Source: Monocercomonoides exilis (Eukaryota > Preaxostyla > Oxymonadida > Polymastigidae). From it: a stretch of 64,000 nt of DNA. Of the stretch, positions 34,749 through 45,235 are shown one piece after another. A model generated the notes under the pieces. That model was not told where the DNA came from. It saw nothing but the letters and a program-made list of their open reading frames with translations, and searched no databases. The translations under genes were made by a program, and so were the position numbers. Each line of letters starts with the position of its first letter. The first letter of the stretch is position 1. The DNA is taken from assembly GCA_001643675.2 (NCBI GenBank), contig LSRY02000067.1:188501-252500 (forward strand), read 5' to 3'.

Positions 34749-35351
34749 TTGGCTGATTCTGCAGTGCAGCACAGCAGGGAGCAAAGCCAACCAGAGATCT
34801 TGTCTCAACCGAACATCTTTTCTTCCTCTTCAATTTTCTCACCTTCATCATCTGATAGTTTTGAACAGGAGGTGACCCCTTCAGCTGGCAGGAAAGAAAA
34901 TGAAAATAACTTTGATATATCCCAACTTATATATCAGGAGTTTATGGACATTTTTGGACAGTCGCCAAATCATTCAATTTTTGATCGAAGGCTTTCCCCA
35001 AGATTCGTTCAAGATGTTGTTGAGGAGAATGCAACACAGGATTTTAGCCTGTTGTAATCTCTTGAACCTCCAGCAGCCAAGAGAACAACAAACGAAATTA
35101 ACGATGCATTTGATCAAACAGGTTACAAGGTGGAGATTTTTCTTTTCCAGGCAATTGATGCTGCGCTCATTGGCTCAGCCGAGATACCGACTTTAAGTGA
35201 AGGTGCAAAACAAAGATTGGCTTTCATCTTGATAAAGATTACCAAGGCTCTTCAAGAGGCACGAACGGTTCGAATTCAAGGCAGGTTTGGTTTTAGGGCT
35301 GCCACAACGATGAGAACAGACGCTTCTTCAAAAATCTTCATAGAGAGATAG
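34749..35351 (+). pseudogene. DIRS gag-like region
   Basis: A frame of about 200 codons with an in-frame TAA at 35055-35057. The N-terminus is Ser/Gln/Pro-rich; the second part (VEIFLFQAIDAALIGSAEIP, AKQRLAFILIKITKALQEAR) is helical, as in DIRS gag proteins. An Arg-rich stretch continues beyond 35351 through further stops. No zinc knuckle seen. The call rests mainly on its place before the RT. Confidence 0.5.
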
Positions 35352-35710
35352 GAACTGGTTCTCAAAGAAACAAGGCAATGAGCCAAGCTTGAAAGAGGCT
35401 TCCAAAGACCAGCACTTCCTATTATGCGAGTTCAGGCCCATGTTAAAAAACAACCAGGTGCACTTTAAAGATAATTAGGTTATTCCATTTCTCGTACAAA
35501 CCCACGGTTTTTTCGGAGATACCCCAGGTCCTCAGCCCTCTCAAGAAGATATCAATTCGAAAGAAGGAGGAGCCAGAGCAGTTGGGACAGGAGACCAAGG
35601 AGGCGTAAACAATTTTAGGTCCAAAACACAAGGAAACAGAGCAGAGGAGGTAGATAGGAGGGAGAACCGTTTTGATTATCTCTTAATGTGAACGAATCGG
35701 AGGAGAAAAA

Positions 35711-36502
35711 TTGAAAAGCAGAGGAGTGCAGGCCAGGTGGAGAAGCAAGCAAGACAGAAAATCTCTCAGCCAAGTGCAGTTCAGAGACGTAGAGTTGCTC
35801 CTCAACCAACAAAAAATCCAGGAATTCAAGATGATATTAGAAGAACAAATACGAACAGGAGTCATTATCCCGATGGAGCAGAAGGATGTGAAATACAGAA
35901 ACAATATCTTCCTCATTCAAAAGAAGTCAGGCAGCTGGAGACAAATTCTCGATTGTCGGAAACTAAATGCAGTGGTGAAAGGAACACATATCAAGTGCGA
36001 CGTAGAGAAAACAGTGGAACGACTAATAAGACTGAAAGATTACGCAGTATCCCTAGATTTGGAACAAGCTTATTATTTGATTCCAGTTTCAAGAGAACTT
36101 ATTCCCTATCTTGCTTTCAGATTCATGGGAAAAGACTGCTCCTTCAAAGGCATTCCATTCGGCTTTGTTGATGCACTACGCCTATTCACACACATAATGA
36201 GGAAGGTGACAGCGGAGATAAGAAGAAGATGTGATGTCAAAGTCGTTGCCTATTTGGACGATCTTCTTTTTCTTCGTGAAGATCAAGTCGAAAATAAATT
36301 GATTCGAAAACCTTCTTGTTTTTAGAAAGCCTTGGTCTTCTGATCAACAAAAAAAAATGCAACCTCATACCCAGTTCGCAGTTCAGCTTCCTGGGATACG
36401 AATGGAACACAACAAGCTTAGATGTGTGCCTAAAGGAAAAAAGAAAAAAGGCATTGCGAGAGCTGTGTCGCTAGTGGGAGAGAAGGTGTTTAAGAGACAA
36501 GA
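35711..36502 (+). pseudogene. DIRS reverse transcriptase, N-terminal part
   Basis: Copies element RNA into DNA. Visible RT landmarks: FLIQKKSGSWRQILDCRKLN, SLDLEQAYYLIPV, YLAFRFMGKDCSFKGIPFGF and the catalytic YLDD at 36251-36262. After about 36300 the protein continues in another frame (FLESLGLLINKKKCNL, SFLGYEWN), so one small indel has broken it; a TAG occurs near 36472. The frame then reaches the insertion at 36511 and resumes at 41854 in KDLASFVVELSS. Weak similarity of IPFGF-x-DALRLFT to the family's LPFG-x-SSAPRIFT shows divergence from better known DIRS elements. Confidence 0.85.
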
Positions 36503-36510
36503 CTGTCAGA
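36503..36510 (+). repeat. Target-site duplication, left copy
   Basis: CTGTCAGA directly precedes the left inverted repeat and recurs at 41846-41853 directly after the right one. Confidence 0.88.
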
Positions 36511-36975
36511 GGCATAAGTCTAAATGCGCTCCTTTTGCAAATTGCGTTTTTGAACCCTCAAATTATGATGAATAAATAGATAATAATTATTTAAAAACTA
36601 TTTATGGACCGATTTTTCGAAAAAAATTTTTCTTTTTGAAAATAATGATTATTGAAAAATGACCCATAAAAACATGAAATTATTAAAAAATAAACAAAAT
36701 TATCAGTAAATATGGATTTTTGCCCATCAGAACGGTTTGCATTATTATATAGACTTATTTTATTTGTAAGCTTTCATCAAAAAAATATAAATCACAAACA
36801 AAAATTTTATTAAATATCTTTGATCCAACCCACAATAAAATTTTTAATATTTGGAAAAATTGAATATGCTGTTTTCGGTTAATAAGAATTCAATAGTTTG
36901 CTATCCTTTCATTTTTGTATGTAAATTTAAGTATATTATTATATGTGCACTTGTTTTATATTGAAAACAGCTTTT
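36511..36975 (+). repeat. Left 465-bp terminal inverted repeat
   Basis: Reverse complement of 41381-41845 with no net indel and very few differences by eye. Non-coding. Confidence 0.9.
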
Positions 36976-37833
36976 ATTTAAAATCAAGAGAACTTGTTGA
37001 TATGCGCTTTATTTTTAAGAAGCAACAGGAGATACATTTCAATAATGATGGTAATGTATTGAAAAAGTTTTGTTTAAACTCTGACTGAATAAAAATTGTT
37101 CAATTTAATTGAAACTTTGAAAAACTGACATTCTCTTTCATTTTTTATCTTTCATTTTTGAACTCTGCATGATTAAAACATTAAGAAAGGAATTATTAAA
37201 ATATGTTTCAGCAAAGAAGTTATTAATTAATCTATCGTTTAGAAATGTTTATATTTCATTCATTGAAAAGTGATTTTTGAATTTGTTCTTTGTTTACTTG
37301 ATCCTAGTGTCACGGATGATGATAAAAATATGTAGTGGAATAATTATAATTTGCAAGCAAAGTGAATAAATAATTGATAGAAAAATATTGAAACTGCTTT
37401 AGAAATTATAAAGATCATATCTTTTTCACAAATAATATATTCATTTCATTCTTTAAATTGTTTTATAAACATCAAACAATAATTACTAAGATGCAAATAA
37501 AGATGTGTTTCCTTTAAACAAACGAAAACATACAATATAATGTGAACAACAAGAAAATTTGAAAATTATTGTTGCAATAAAGTGAAAAAGTCCTAATAAA
37601 TATTGAAAAATGTTTTTGCTTTCATCCACACATTTCATCCCCTCGTTGTTATTCCTTCTTCATGTGAATTAGAGATTGCAAAATCTTTCATCAAAACAGA
37701 ACTGTTAACAATATCCACAAGAGATTCATCCCATTTGTACATCTCTTCCTTTATCCTCATTTACATGCTTTCCTTCTTTTTCTTCTCCTTCCTTTCCATC
37801 AAACGCACATTATCCAATCAGCACATCCACGCA
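36976..37833. other. Element interior, non-coding
   Basis: AT-rich segment between the left repeat and the captured gene. A frame at 37603-37959 on the plus strand is an antisense shadow at its far end. No transposase motif seen. Confidence 0.5.
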
Positions 37834-40800
37834 CTAACATATCCTTATCATCCTTCCTCTCTTGTTTGTGCACTTGCATTGAGCAAAAGAGCAGTTCAGC
37901 ACATTCAACACCCTTTCAGCTCCATCCATCTTCATCACGCTTCCTTCAATAGCCACTGAAATATTCTCAAACTTCACTTCCTTCATCTCTGTTTTCGCTT
38001 TTCCCCCAACTCTCACAACTTCCCCCTCACACTCGATATTCAACATTCTGGTTTCAACAATTGACACACCCAATTCTCCACAGAATGACAGAAGTGGCAC
38101 AGATGAATGAATTCCACTGAACAGCGTTTCGCTCATCTTCAGCTCTCCACTCTCCACATCAAGAATCATCCTCTCCATCACAAGATCCATTGCAGACGAG
38201 CTGAAAAAGCATTCTGAAATTTCCAATCTCTCATCCTTCTCTTTCAAAACACTCTCTTCAACCCCTTCAAATTCCTCTCCAAACACAAACAAACACCTCT
38301 CCACAACACACTCATTCACAAACACAATCACACTTCCTTCACTTCCCATCTCTTGAATGGCTTCATTGAAATGAATTGTTCCCTTCGCCTTCTTTATTGA
38401 CTTCACGCACAAATCTCCAACAACGCACTCCCCTCCAATGTCTCCTTCTCCATCAATCAGAATCATTTTCACAACACTTCGTCAGATGTGTTGCACACCA
38501 TTTCCAATGCTCTCACACTGATTGCTCTGTGCTCCACACTGCCTGCTGTCACTCCCATTCACACACACAAACACCTGTGAAGAATAATAGAATGTGATCA
38601 GCGGAATCAGATCAACATCATCCCTTTCCTTGTCTGACCCACATATCGAGTTCTCCTCCTTCAGTACCTCCTGGCTGAAGTCCAGTCCAGATAGTCTTTC
38701 ATTCAACTGTAACTTAATTGAGTTACACCGAATGAACACATCCTTCCCCACAAACGCATCATTCATCATGAATCGGATATACTCCAGTTTCACCCCAAGA
38801 GCTGGCATTTCCTTTTCGACTGATTTAGCATTCGGATCAATTGCATCAATCATCGCCCCTCCTCCTCTTCCATCTTCAGTTGAGCACATACACATCACAA
38901 ATGAGCATCCTCTCACTTTCAATTCTGATTCCCCTCTCTTCAAACACGCCTTTATCCCTCCTCCTTCTTTGCTCTTCTCACTTATGCACTTCGTCAGCAC
39001 ACACCCTTCGATCTCACATTCCATCCCAGATGAAAATGATCCAACATTCATCACGCATGCTCTGTTTTCTGAACATGTGATATATGTGAACGAGGAGTCG
39101 TTCACCCTCACGATTTTTTTTGTTTTCTGTTGCTTTATCGATCAACATGTTTGACAGCAACGGCTGACTCAGCGAAATTAAACTGCTTCTTGAGAATGTT
39201 GTGTTCGAAACAGACACATTCATCACATCAATCACTTCCACTTCAGGGACAAACTCTAAAACCCCTTTGGCCAGATTGAAGAGAGAAATGGTGCAATCCT
39301 CAACCACCACACTCCCTCCATCTGCTTTTATCAAGCAATAAATCACTTTCATTATTTCATCCTCGCATACAAAAGAGCATCTCACAACTGAAAGTGTTGC
39401 AGAGGAGAATGATAATGAATGAATGAATGATAAATGATTCCCTAATTCATTTGGAAGAGAAAATGAAATATTGATGAATGAACCAATAACATTCGATGCT
39501 ATCATTCCCCCTTCTCTTCCTTCACCTTTATTCCTTCCACCCTCACTCACTTTCAGATCTGTTCCTTCTCTCTCTCCCTCAATTGACACAACTGGAGTTA
39601 TTGATAATAATTTTGATGATAAAAATGAAATAGATTTTTGAAGAGACCCTGATCCAACAATCTTGATGTGCGATTCGCCTTTTCCAAGTGGTTCATATCT
39701 CAGCGATATCAAGTGATCAATTGATGAGCATGGTGCTTCTGAATATCCACATCCACTAAAGTCTCCTCCATTTTCCTTCGAAACGAACACATTCCTACTC
39801 CAATTATCCCACAGATAAACAACCAGTGGAATCACATATCCATTTTCTCCTGTTGTCTTCCTTTCCCATCCACACAGCTCATCCAATAACTTCTCATCAC
39901 TTGCACTCAACTCCTCTTTCAGTTGTTCGTTCGAAATAACCTCGTCCAGCTCATTTCCTGATTTGAACACTTTCTTCCCTTTCCAAGCATTGCACTGGCT
40001 GAATGTCACTCCTTCCATCTTAAATGATCACATTGCATCTGCCAAACTCACAAACATCCCTCCTCCCATTCCTCTTCCTTTCTGCAAGTTGTCCTCTGTT
40101 GGCACCTGGAATCCTGTGAATGCTACGCTTTTAATCTCCAAACTTCCACTCTCCCCGACCGATATCATCATCCCTCCTCCTTTCATCCCACTTCCTCCTG
40201 TACATATTGATGAAAAACTGCAGTTATTCACTACTGCGCTTCCTTCTGCTTGTATCTCTGCACCGATGCATCCTCCTCCTTCTCCGCTCCCACCTTCCAC
40301 CGTCACTCCACTCACTCTGCCGTTCTTTTTGTCCAACTTCTCTTCATTGGTTATTGTTATTGGTGATTTGCCGTTCATCGTCAGCGTCACTCCACCCTCC
40401 ATCACAAATTTATCAACAATCAGTTCTCCTTCATTAATCTTCAATCCTGCTTCAGATTTCTTGATTGATAAAACGCATCCTCTGGTTTCATTCAACGAAT
40501 CCACTCTAACATTCACCAGATGGCAAATGACTCCAACATCATGAATGACAAATATACTGTTTCCAACATTACATGAATCCATCGAGAAATCATTCACTTC
40601 CACGCTGCCTCCAATCACATCCACAAATACACAATCAAATCCATTGTTCACTTCTGCTTCTGAATGAAATGAACATTCACTTACCACCAAATCTCCATTT
40701 TTGCTCGAAATAATCGATTTGGCTGAGTTGTCAAATCCAGATGCCAGTTGCAGTTGGATATTCCTCAATTCGAGGTGAATTTCATTTTCCATGAAATATT

Positions 40801-41046
40801 CCAATTGACTTCCAATTTCCTTTTCAAAATTCAAAGTTGTTTTCAAATTCTCTTCTCCAATCTTCACACTTTTTTTAATCTGATAATTGGACAAGTTGAA
40901 TGAATCTTGAATAACTGTGGATCCTTCAGTCTCAATTGTTTTCTTTCCAGTCCCCTTTTCCATGTTTTCCATCCGCTTCAGCATTGTTTGGCATAGCTCA
41001 TCCTCACATCTACAGCTCTCAACATCAGATCCACTAGAAAAGCTAT
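37834..41046 (-). pseudogene. PMP beta-helix gene fragment captured in the element
   Basis: Minus-strand Pmp-type repeats: SGSDVESCRCEDELC at the start, GGGCIGAEI, GMKGGGMM, GMGGGMFVSL, NCSF, GGAMIDAI, and the family's inter-repeat phrases VFVSKENGG-GCG-PCSSI and VFVCVNGSDS-CG. It lacks the signal peptide, transmembrane segment and kinase tail of the gene at 5078-14062, so both ends are missing. Lesions: in-frame TGA at 40028 and at 38482, and a frame break at an A8 run (T8 at 39114-39121 on the plus strand). Homology to the 5078 gene is at family level; it is not a direct copy of it. Confidence 0.85.
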
Positions 41047-41380
41047 ATCAATCTCATTCTTTATATTTTTGAAAACATACAAACAACAAACTTTAATAAA
41101 GTCCATTGTTTTAATAACTCAACATAATATTGCATTGAAAAATTGAAGTTTATCTGGGTAAAAAGTTTCATTTAATAATGCAATGATCTTATCTAATTCA
41201 AAAAAAACATAGAAATATAAAAGAACAAGAAAATATAAGAAATATTAAAGCAAAATAAATAATATTGTTATTTAAAGAGTCTTCTATAACCTTTTGCGTT
41301 CCTTTGCGAACGTAAATGAACTAATATTAGGTAGTTTAAAATATTCAAGCAAAAAGGTACACTTTAATGTGACTGTGAAA

Positions 41381-41845
41381 AAAAGCTGTTTTCAATATAA
41401 AACAAGTGCACATATAATAATATACTTAAATTTACATACAAAAATGAAAGGATAGCAAACTATTGAATTCTTATTAACCGAAAACAGCATATTCAATTTT
41501 TCCAAATATTAAAAATTTTATTGTGGGTTGGATCAAAGATATTTAATAAAATTTTTGTTTGTGATTTATATTTTTTTGATGAAAGCTTACAAATAAAATA
41601 AGTCTATATAATAATGCAAACCGTTCTGATGGGCAAAAATCCATATTTACTGATAATTTTGTTTATTTTTTAATAATTTCATGTTTTTATGGGTCATTTT
41701 TCAATAATCATTATTTTCAAAAAGAAAAATTTTTTTCGAAAAATCGGTCCATAAATAGTTTTTAAATAATTATTATCTATTTATTCATCATAATTTGAGG
41801 GTTCAAAAACGCAATTTGCAAAAGGAGCGCATTTAGACTTATGCC
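41381..41845 (-). repeat. Right 465-bp terminal inverted repeat
   Basis: Reverse complement of 36511-36975; ends GACTTATGCC immediately before CTGTCAGA. Confidence 0.9.
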
Positions 41846-41853
41846 CTGTCAGA
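41846..41853 (+). repeat. Target-site duplication, right copy
   Basis: CTGTCAGA, identical to 36503-36510. Confidence 0.88.
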
Positions 41854-43050
41854 GTGAAGGATTTGGCATCGTTCGTAGTAGAACTCAGTTCAACACGCTT
41901 TGTTCTTCCAGACGCATCTTTGCACCTCCAAACTATCTACAAATTGTTGCGGAAAGGAATTTTAACAAACGGATGGGATGGAATGATGAGGCTGAATGCG
42001 TCAATCCTCCAACAGATAAGAAGATGGAGATGGACATTGAGGAAGAACCCCGGACGCAGACTCACACCAGTGTTTATTCCAGAAGACGGACCAACCACAT
42101 ATGCATTACAATTCTCCTGGGGAGTGACCCTCAGAATAAACAAAATGTCACTTGATTGTCACAGTTGTTTTCCATTCGCCGTGAAAAACCAATCATCCAA
42201 CTTCAGAGAATTAAAAGCTGTGGAACTTGCCCTTATTTATTTTGCACCAATCCTTTCAGAAAGTCGGATATCACAGTAACAACTTCGGTCTGACAATTCG
42301 GCAGTCGTTTTCAACGTGAACAAACGGAATGCAGGAAAGAATCTTCGCCCGACACTCAAAAGGATATAAACATTGAAGGAGAAATTGAAAATAGTCCTGA
42401 AAGCAGTTCATCTCCCCGGATTACAGAACACAAGAGCCGACGTATTGAACACCCTGGAAAGAGCAGGATACCACAGAATGATAGAAGATGAACTCTTTCA
42501 GATTCTTGCAGCGCTTAAAGTAACTCCAACGCCGGACGCCTTTGCAGCTCAACACAACCACAAGGTCGAGAGTTGGTGCGAAATAGGAAGTCCATTGGGA
42601 GAAGACGGTCTAGAATATCCATGGAAGAACGAGTGCGTTCTGGCACACCCCCCAGTTCCACTGATTCCAATGACGATTCGGAAGGCACAGAAGGAGAGAG
42701 TACCTGTAGTATTACTCCTGTCGAACTGGAATGGGCAGAACTGGGATGTGTTATTGGAGAAGACACATCATCGGACATTCGAATGGAGGAGTCTGAGAAC
42801 AGTTCTGAGAATGGGGCTTACAATGACAAACACATGTGCATGTCTCTCTCCAGGCAGGTTGAAAGTAATATTGATCAATCCACCAGAGAGAAAGGCGAGA
42901 GCTGGTGGAGAAGGGCGTTGGAGGAAAGAGCTTTCCCAGTTTCACTGGCAGAGGAATGCAGATCAGGAATTGCTCAGTCGACGTGGGATGGATATTTATT
43001 CGGTTTCGCGCATTTTGGAGAACAGTGGGAAAATAGTGATATGGACATAA
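41854..43050 (+). pseudogene. DIRS RT end, RNase H and C-terminal pol region
   Basis: One frame continuing the polymerase after the insertion. KDLASFVVELSS and GWDGMMRLN match the RT connection of DIRS/Ngaro polymerases. RNase H signatures follow: SSNFRELKAVELAL (Glu), LRSDNSAVVF (Asp) and HLPGLQNTRADVLNT, then TPDAFAAQHNHKVESW and HPPVPLIPMTIRK with LLSNWNGQNW, the conserved pol extension of the group. In-frame TAA at 42277 and near 42367 break it. The last part overlaps the recombinase gene in another frame, as is usual for DIRS elements. Confidence 0.82.
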
Positions 43051-44267
43051 TTCCAGAGGATATTCATGAATGGGCTGCTCGATGTTTGAGTATTTTCATT
43101 ACACTCAAAGACAATGGAATGAAACTGTCATGTTTGCAACTTATCCGCTCAGCGGTTTCATACTTCACAAGCTTGGTTTTCAACACAAATTTGTGGGATA
43201 TTCCAAAAATAAAAATATTGTTCAGAGGGTTTAGAAGAACGGATAGGACAAGAAAGAAGAAGATTCAAGAAATCTGAAATCCGAAGACCATTTTGAAATA
43301 TTTTTCTAGTCTTGGAGAAAATCAGACCTTGAGCTTCAAACATCTGACAATGAAAGCCATTGTGCTCACAATGTTATTCACTGCATGCAGGTTTACAGAG
43401 TTGGAAAGAGTAGACATGGAACGATCCAGATTCGAGCATGAAGGAATATTCCTGGACACAAGGCAAAAAACATCGCTTAATGGAACAGAGATTGCCGTTC
43501 CTTTTTTAAACGAAAACCCGACAATTTGCCCATCTTCGGCCATTCAGGTTTTGTGGGAAGAAATACAGAAAAGAAGACCAGATGGAAAGAAATTGTTTTT
43601 AAATACAGAAACATTTCATCCTTTTTCAGTAGAAGGAATCAGACGATTGGCAAAAGAGACGTTGAAAAAAGCAGGAATACCAAGCCATTTCACTCCTTAT
43701 TCAATAAAGGCTGCAACACTTTCAACGCAAACGATGTCGAGAATACTCCCCACTCAGATTGCGAAGTTTACCCGCCTATCCCCTAGAACAGACAATTTAG
43801 CGAAGTAATATGTGAAGGCCAATCTTGCTTCAACCTTGGGGAAAGTGATTGCTTCAACCATGAATGCTCCCAGTGGAGAGTTAGCAACCAAGCTGTGTGC
43901 CGAAGATGGTGTCAAAGCGTGCGTCAGACCAGAAAGAGACCAGAAGAACAAAGAGGAGAGATGGTCAATGGAATCTGGAATGGTGTTGAGGGACAATAAG
44001 CACAAAATGAAGTAATATGTGAGTGAGGAAAAAGCGAAAAACTCTGTTGAATTCCCTTCAAGAGTGGATGAGCCTGACGATGAGATGGAGGAATGGAAGT
44101 CACTTGAAGAACAATTTATTATTCGAACAAGATCACAAGTTAAAAAAGGAGGAAGAAAACAATGCAGCAAAGAAGACGCACACTGTGGAAGTTATGATGG
44201 CTTCATCATCCAACAAATTTATTCTCTCAAACAAGAGAAGGAATTGATGAAACACTTTTTTTTCTGA
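42573..44267 (+). pseudogene. DIRS tyrosine recombinase
   Basis: Integrates the circular DNA copy. A single frame of about 560 codons with in-frame stops TGA 43275, TAA 43806 and TAA 44013 but no frameshift. The N-terminus is acidic and Ser-rich. The core-binding region has ERAFPVSLAEECRSGIAQST, TWDGYLFGFAHFG and LIRSAVSYFTSLVF. The catalytic domain has Arg in FTACRFTELERV and PYSIKAATLST as the His/Arg box. The presumed nucleophile is the Tyr directly after the 43806 stop (YVKANLAS). The tail is acidic and Lys-rich. Clearly homologous to the recombinase at 23229-24776. Confidence 0.85.
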
Positions 44268-44411
44268 AAATTTTAATTCTTGATTTTCCAGTCGAAATCC
44301 AAGATGTTGTTCAAATAAAAATTTCTTGTTTCATCAAAATGCAAAGGGCTTTCACATTTCAGAATTTGGATGAGTATTTCGAAAGAAAGTGCCAAGTGTG
44401 AAAGTTTTCGC
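44222..44411 (-). repeat. DIRS right inverted terminal repeat
   Basis: Reverse complement of 34479-34668; overlaps the last codons of the recombinase frame. Confidence 0.9.
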
Positions 44412-45235
44412 AAAAGTGAGAGTTTTTGCTCGTGCTTTAACTTTCTTTGATAATTTTAATTCTTGAAATTATAATGAATAACAACGAACTTCTTGTGATT
44501 TCATTCAATGAAAACAGCCTCAAGCACAAACTTGAGTTTTTGTTACAGTTTCATTTTCACATACTTCTTCTTCTTCTTCTCCTTCTCCTTCTTTGTGGTA
44601 GCAGTTAATTGAACACTTATAACTTTTTCACTCTCTGAGAACTTGTAAAATAATATTCACACTCTCTTGTTGTTCAGCAGCTGCTCCTTCACACACACAA
44701 ACTGTCCCCCTGCCCATCAACTGGACTTCTTCAAAACCAACATTGTACTGTCTCATGAACCACACTTACCAATTGTCTAAGTATTCCAAACTGAATGACT
44801 GTTACTCTATCTCACTTCAGTCTCTTCAACACATGTGCTCTTCCAATTTATTCCTTTTCAGTTTTCTATATGTACTCGACTGGAAACAGAAGGAGCAGGC
44901 GCACTTGCAGTTCAAATGGGGAGGAGTATCCACATCGTCCTTTGACAAACTTTCTTCACCAAATAAATGAATTTAATATCATTTCCACTTTTCATCTTCT
45001 TTTTCCACTATCCACGCGCCTGTCCAATCTTATTAGTTATTGGAACCTCTTCGCCTTTCCTCTTTTATCTTATCGCCATCAGCCCTTCCGCTGAAATCCA
45101 AACCTCCTGTTCCTATTTCCAACTTCTGAACACTTTTCGAATATCCTCAGACTTCCTCACTCGCTCCTTCATTCCTTCGTTGTTTCTCTTCACAATGAGA
45201 CGTTCCTGCTTTCAAAGCTGTACAAAATAAAAGAA
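44412..45235. other. Flank; may hold 5' exons of the next gene
   Basis: From about 44650 the base composition becomes coding-like and all three plus frames have long open pieces (44743-44970, 44795-45094, 44967-45230), but no frame dominates and none shows a motif. I cannot define exons here. Confidence 0.3.

Larger units (their letters stand above)
36511..41845. mobile_element. Long-TIR transposon carrying a PMP gene fragment
   Basis: A 5335-bp insertion bounded by 465-bp inverted repeats (36511-36975, 41381-41845; tips GGCATAAGTC/GACTTATGCC) and an 8-bp direct repeat CTGTCAGA. It carries no recognisable transposase. Its only protein-coding content is a minus-strand PMP gene fragment. Non-autonomous element with a captured host gene piece, comparable to Pack-MULEs of plants. 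Long TIRs with an 8-bp duplication would fit Mutator-like, Merlin-like or hAT-like machinery; the superfamily is open. Confidence 0.88.
34479..44411 (+). mobile_element. DIRS-type tyrosine-recombinase retrotransposon, interrupted
   Basis: Inverted terminal repeats (34479-34668 and 44222-44411, 190 bp each) bound, in plus-strand order, a gag-like region, a reverse transcriptase, RNase H plus the C-terminal pol region, and a tyrosine recombinase. This order with inverted rather than direct terminal repeats defines the DIRS-1 group. Without the 5335-bp insertion at 36511 and its duplicated target, the element is about 4590 bp. Several nonsense codons and at least one frameshift (near 36300) mean the copy is dead. 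Confidence 0.88.

Noticed and set aside
36511-41845. Assembly inversion or tail-to-tail duplication instead of a transposon
   Set aside because: The exact 8-bp direct repeat outside equal-length inverted repeats, and restoration of the DIRS frame with one copy, are what transposition predicts and not what a misjoin would give.
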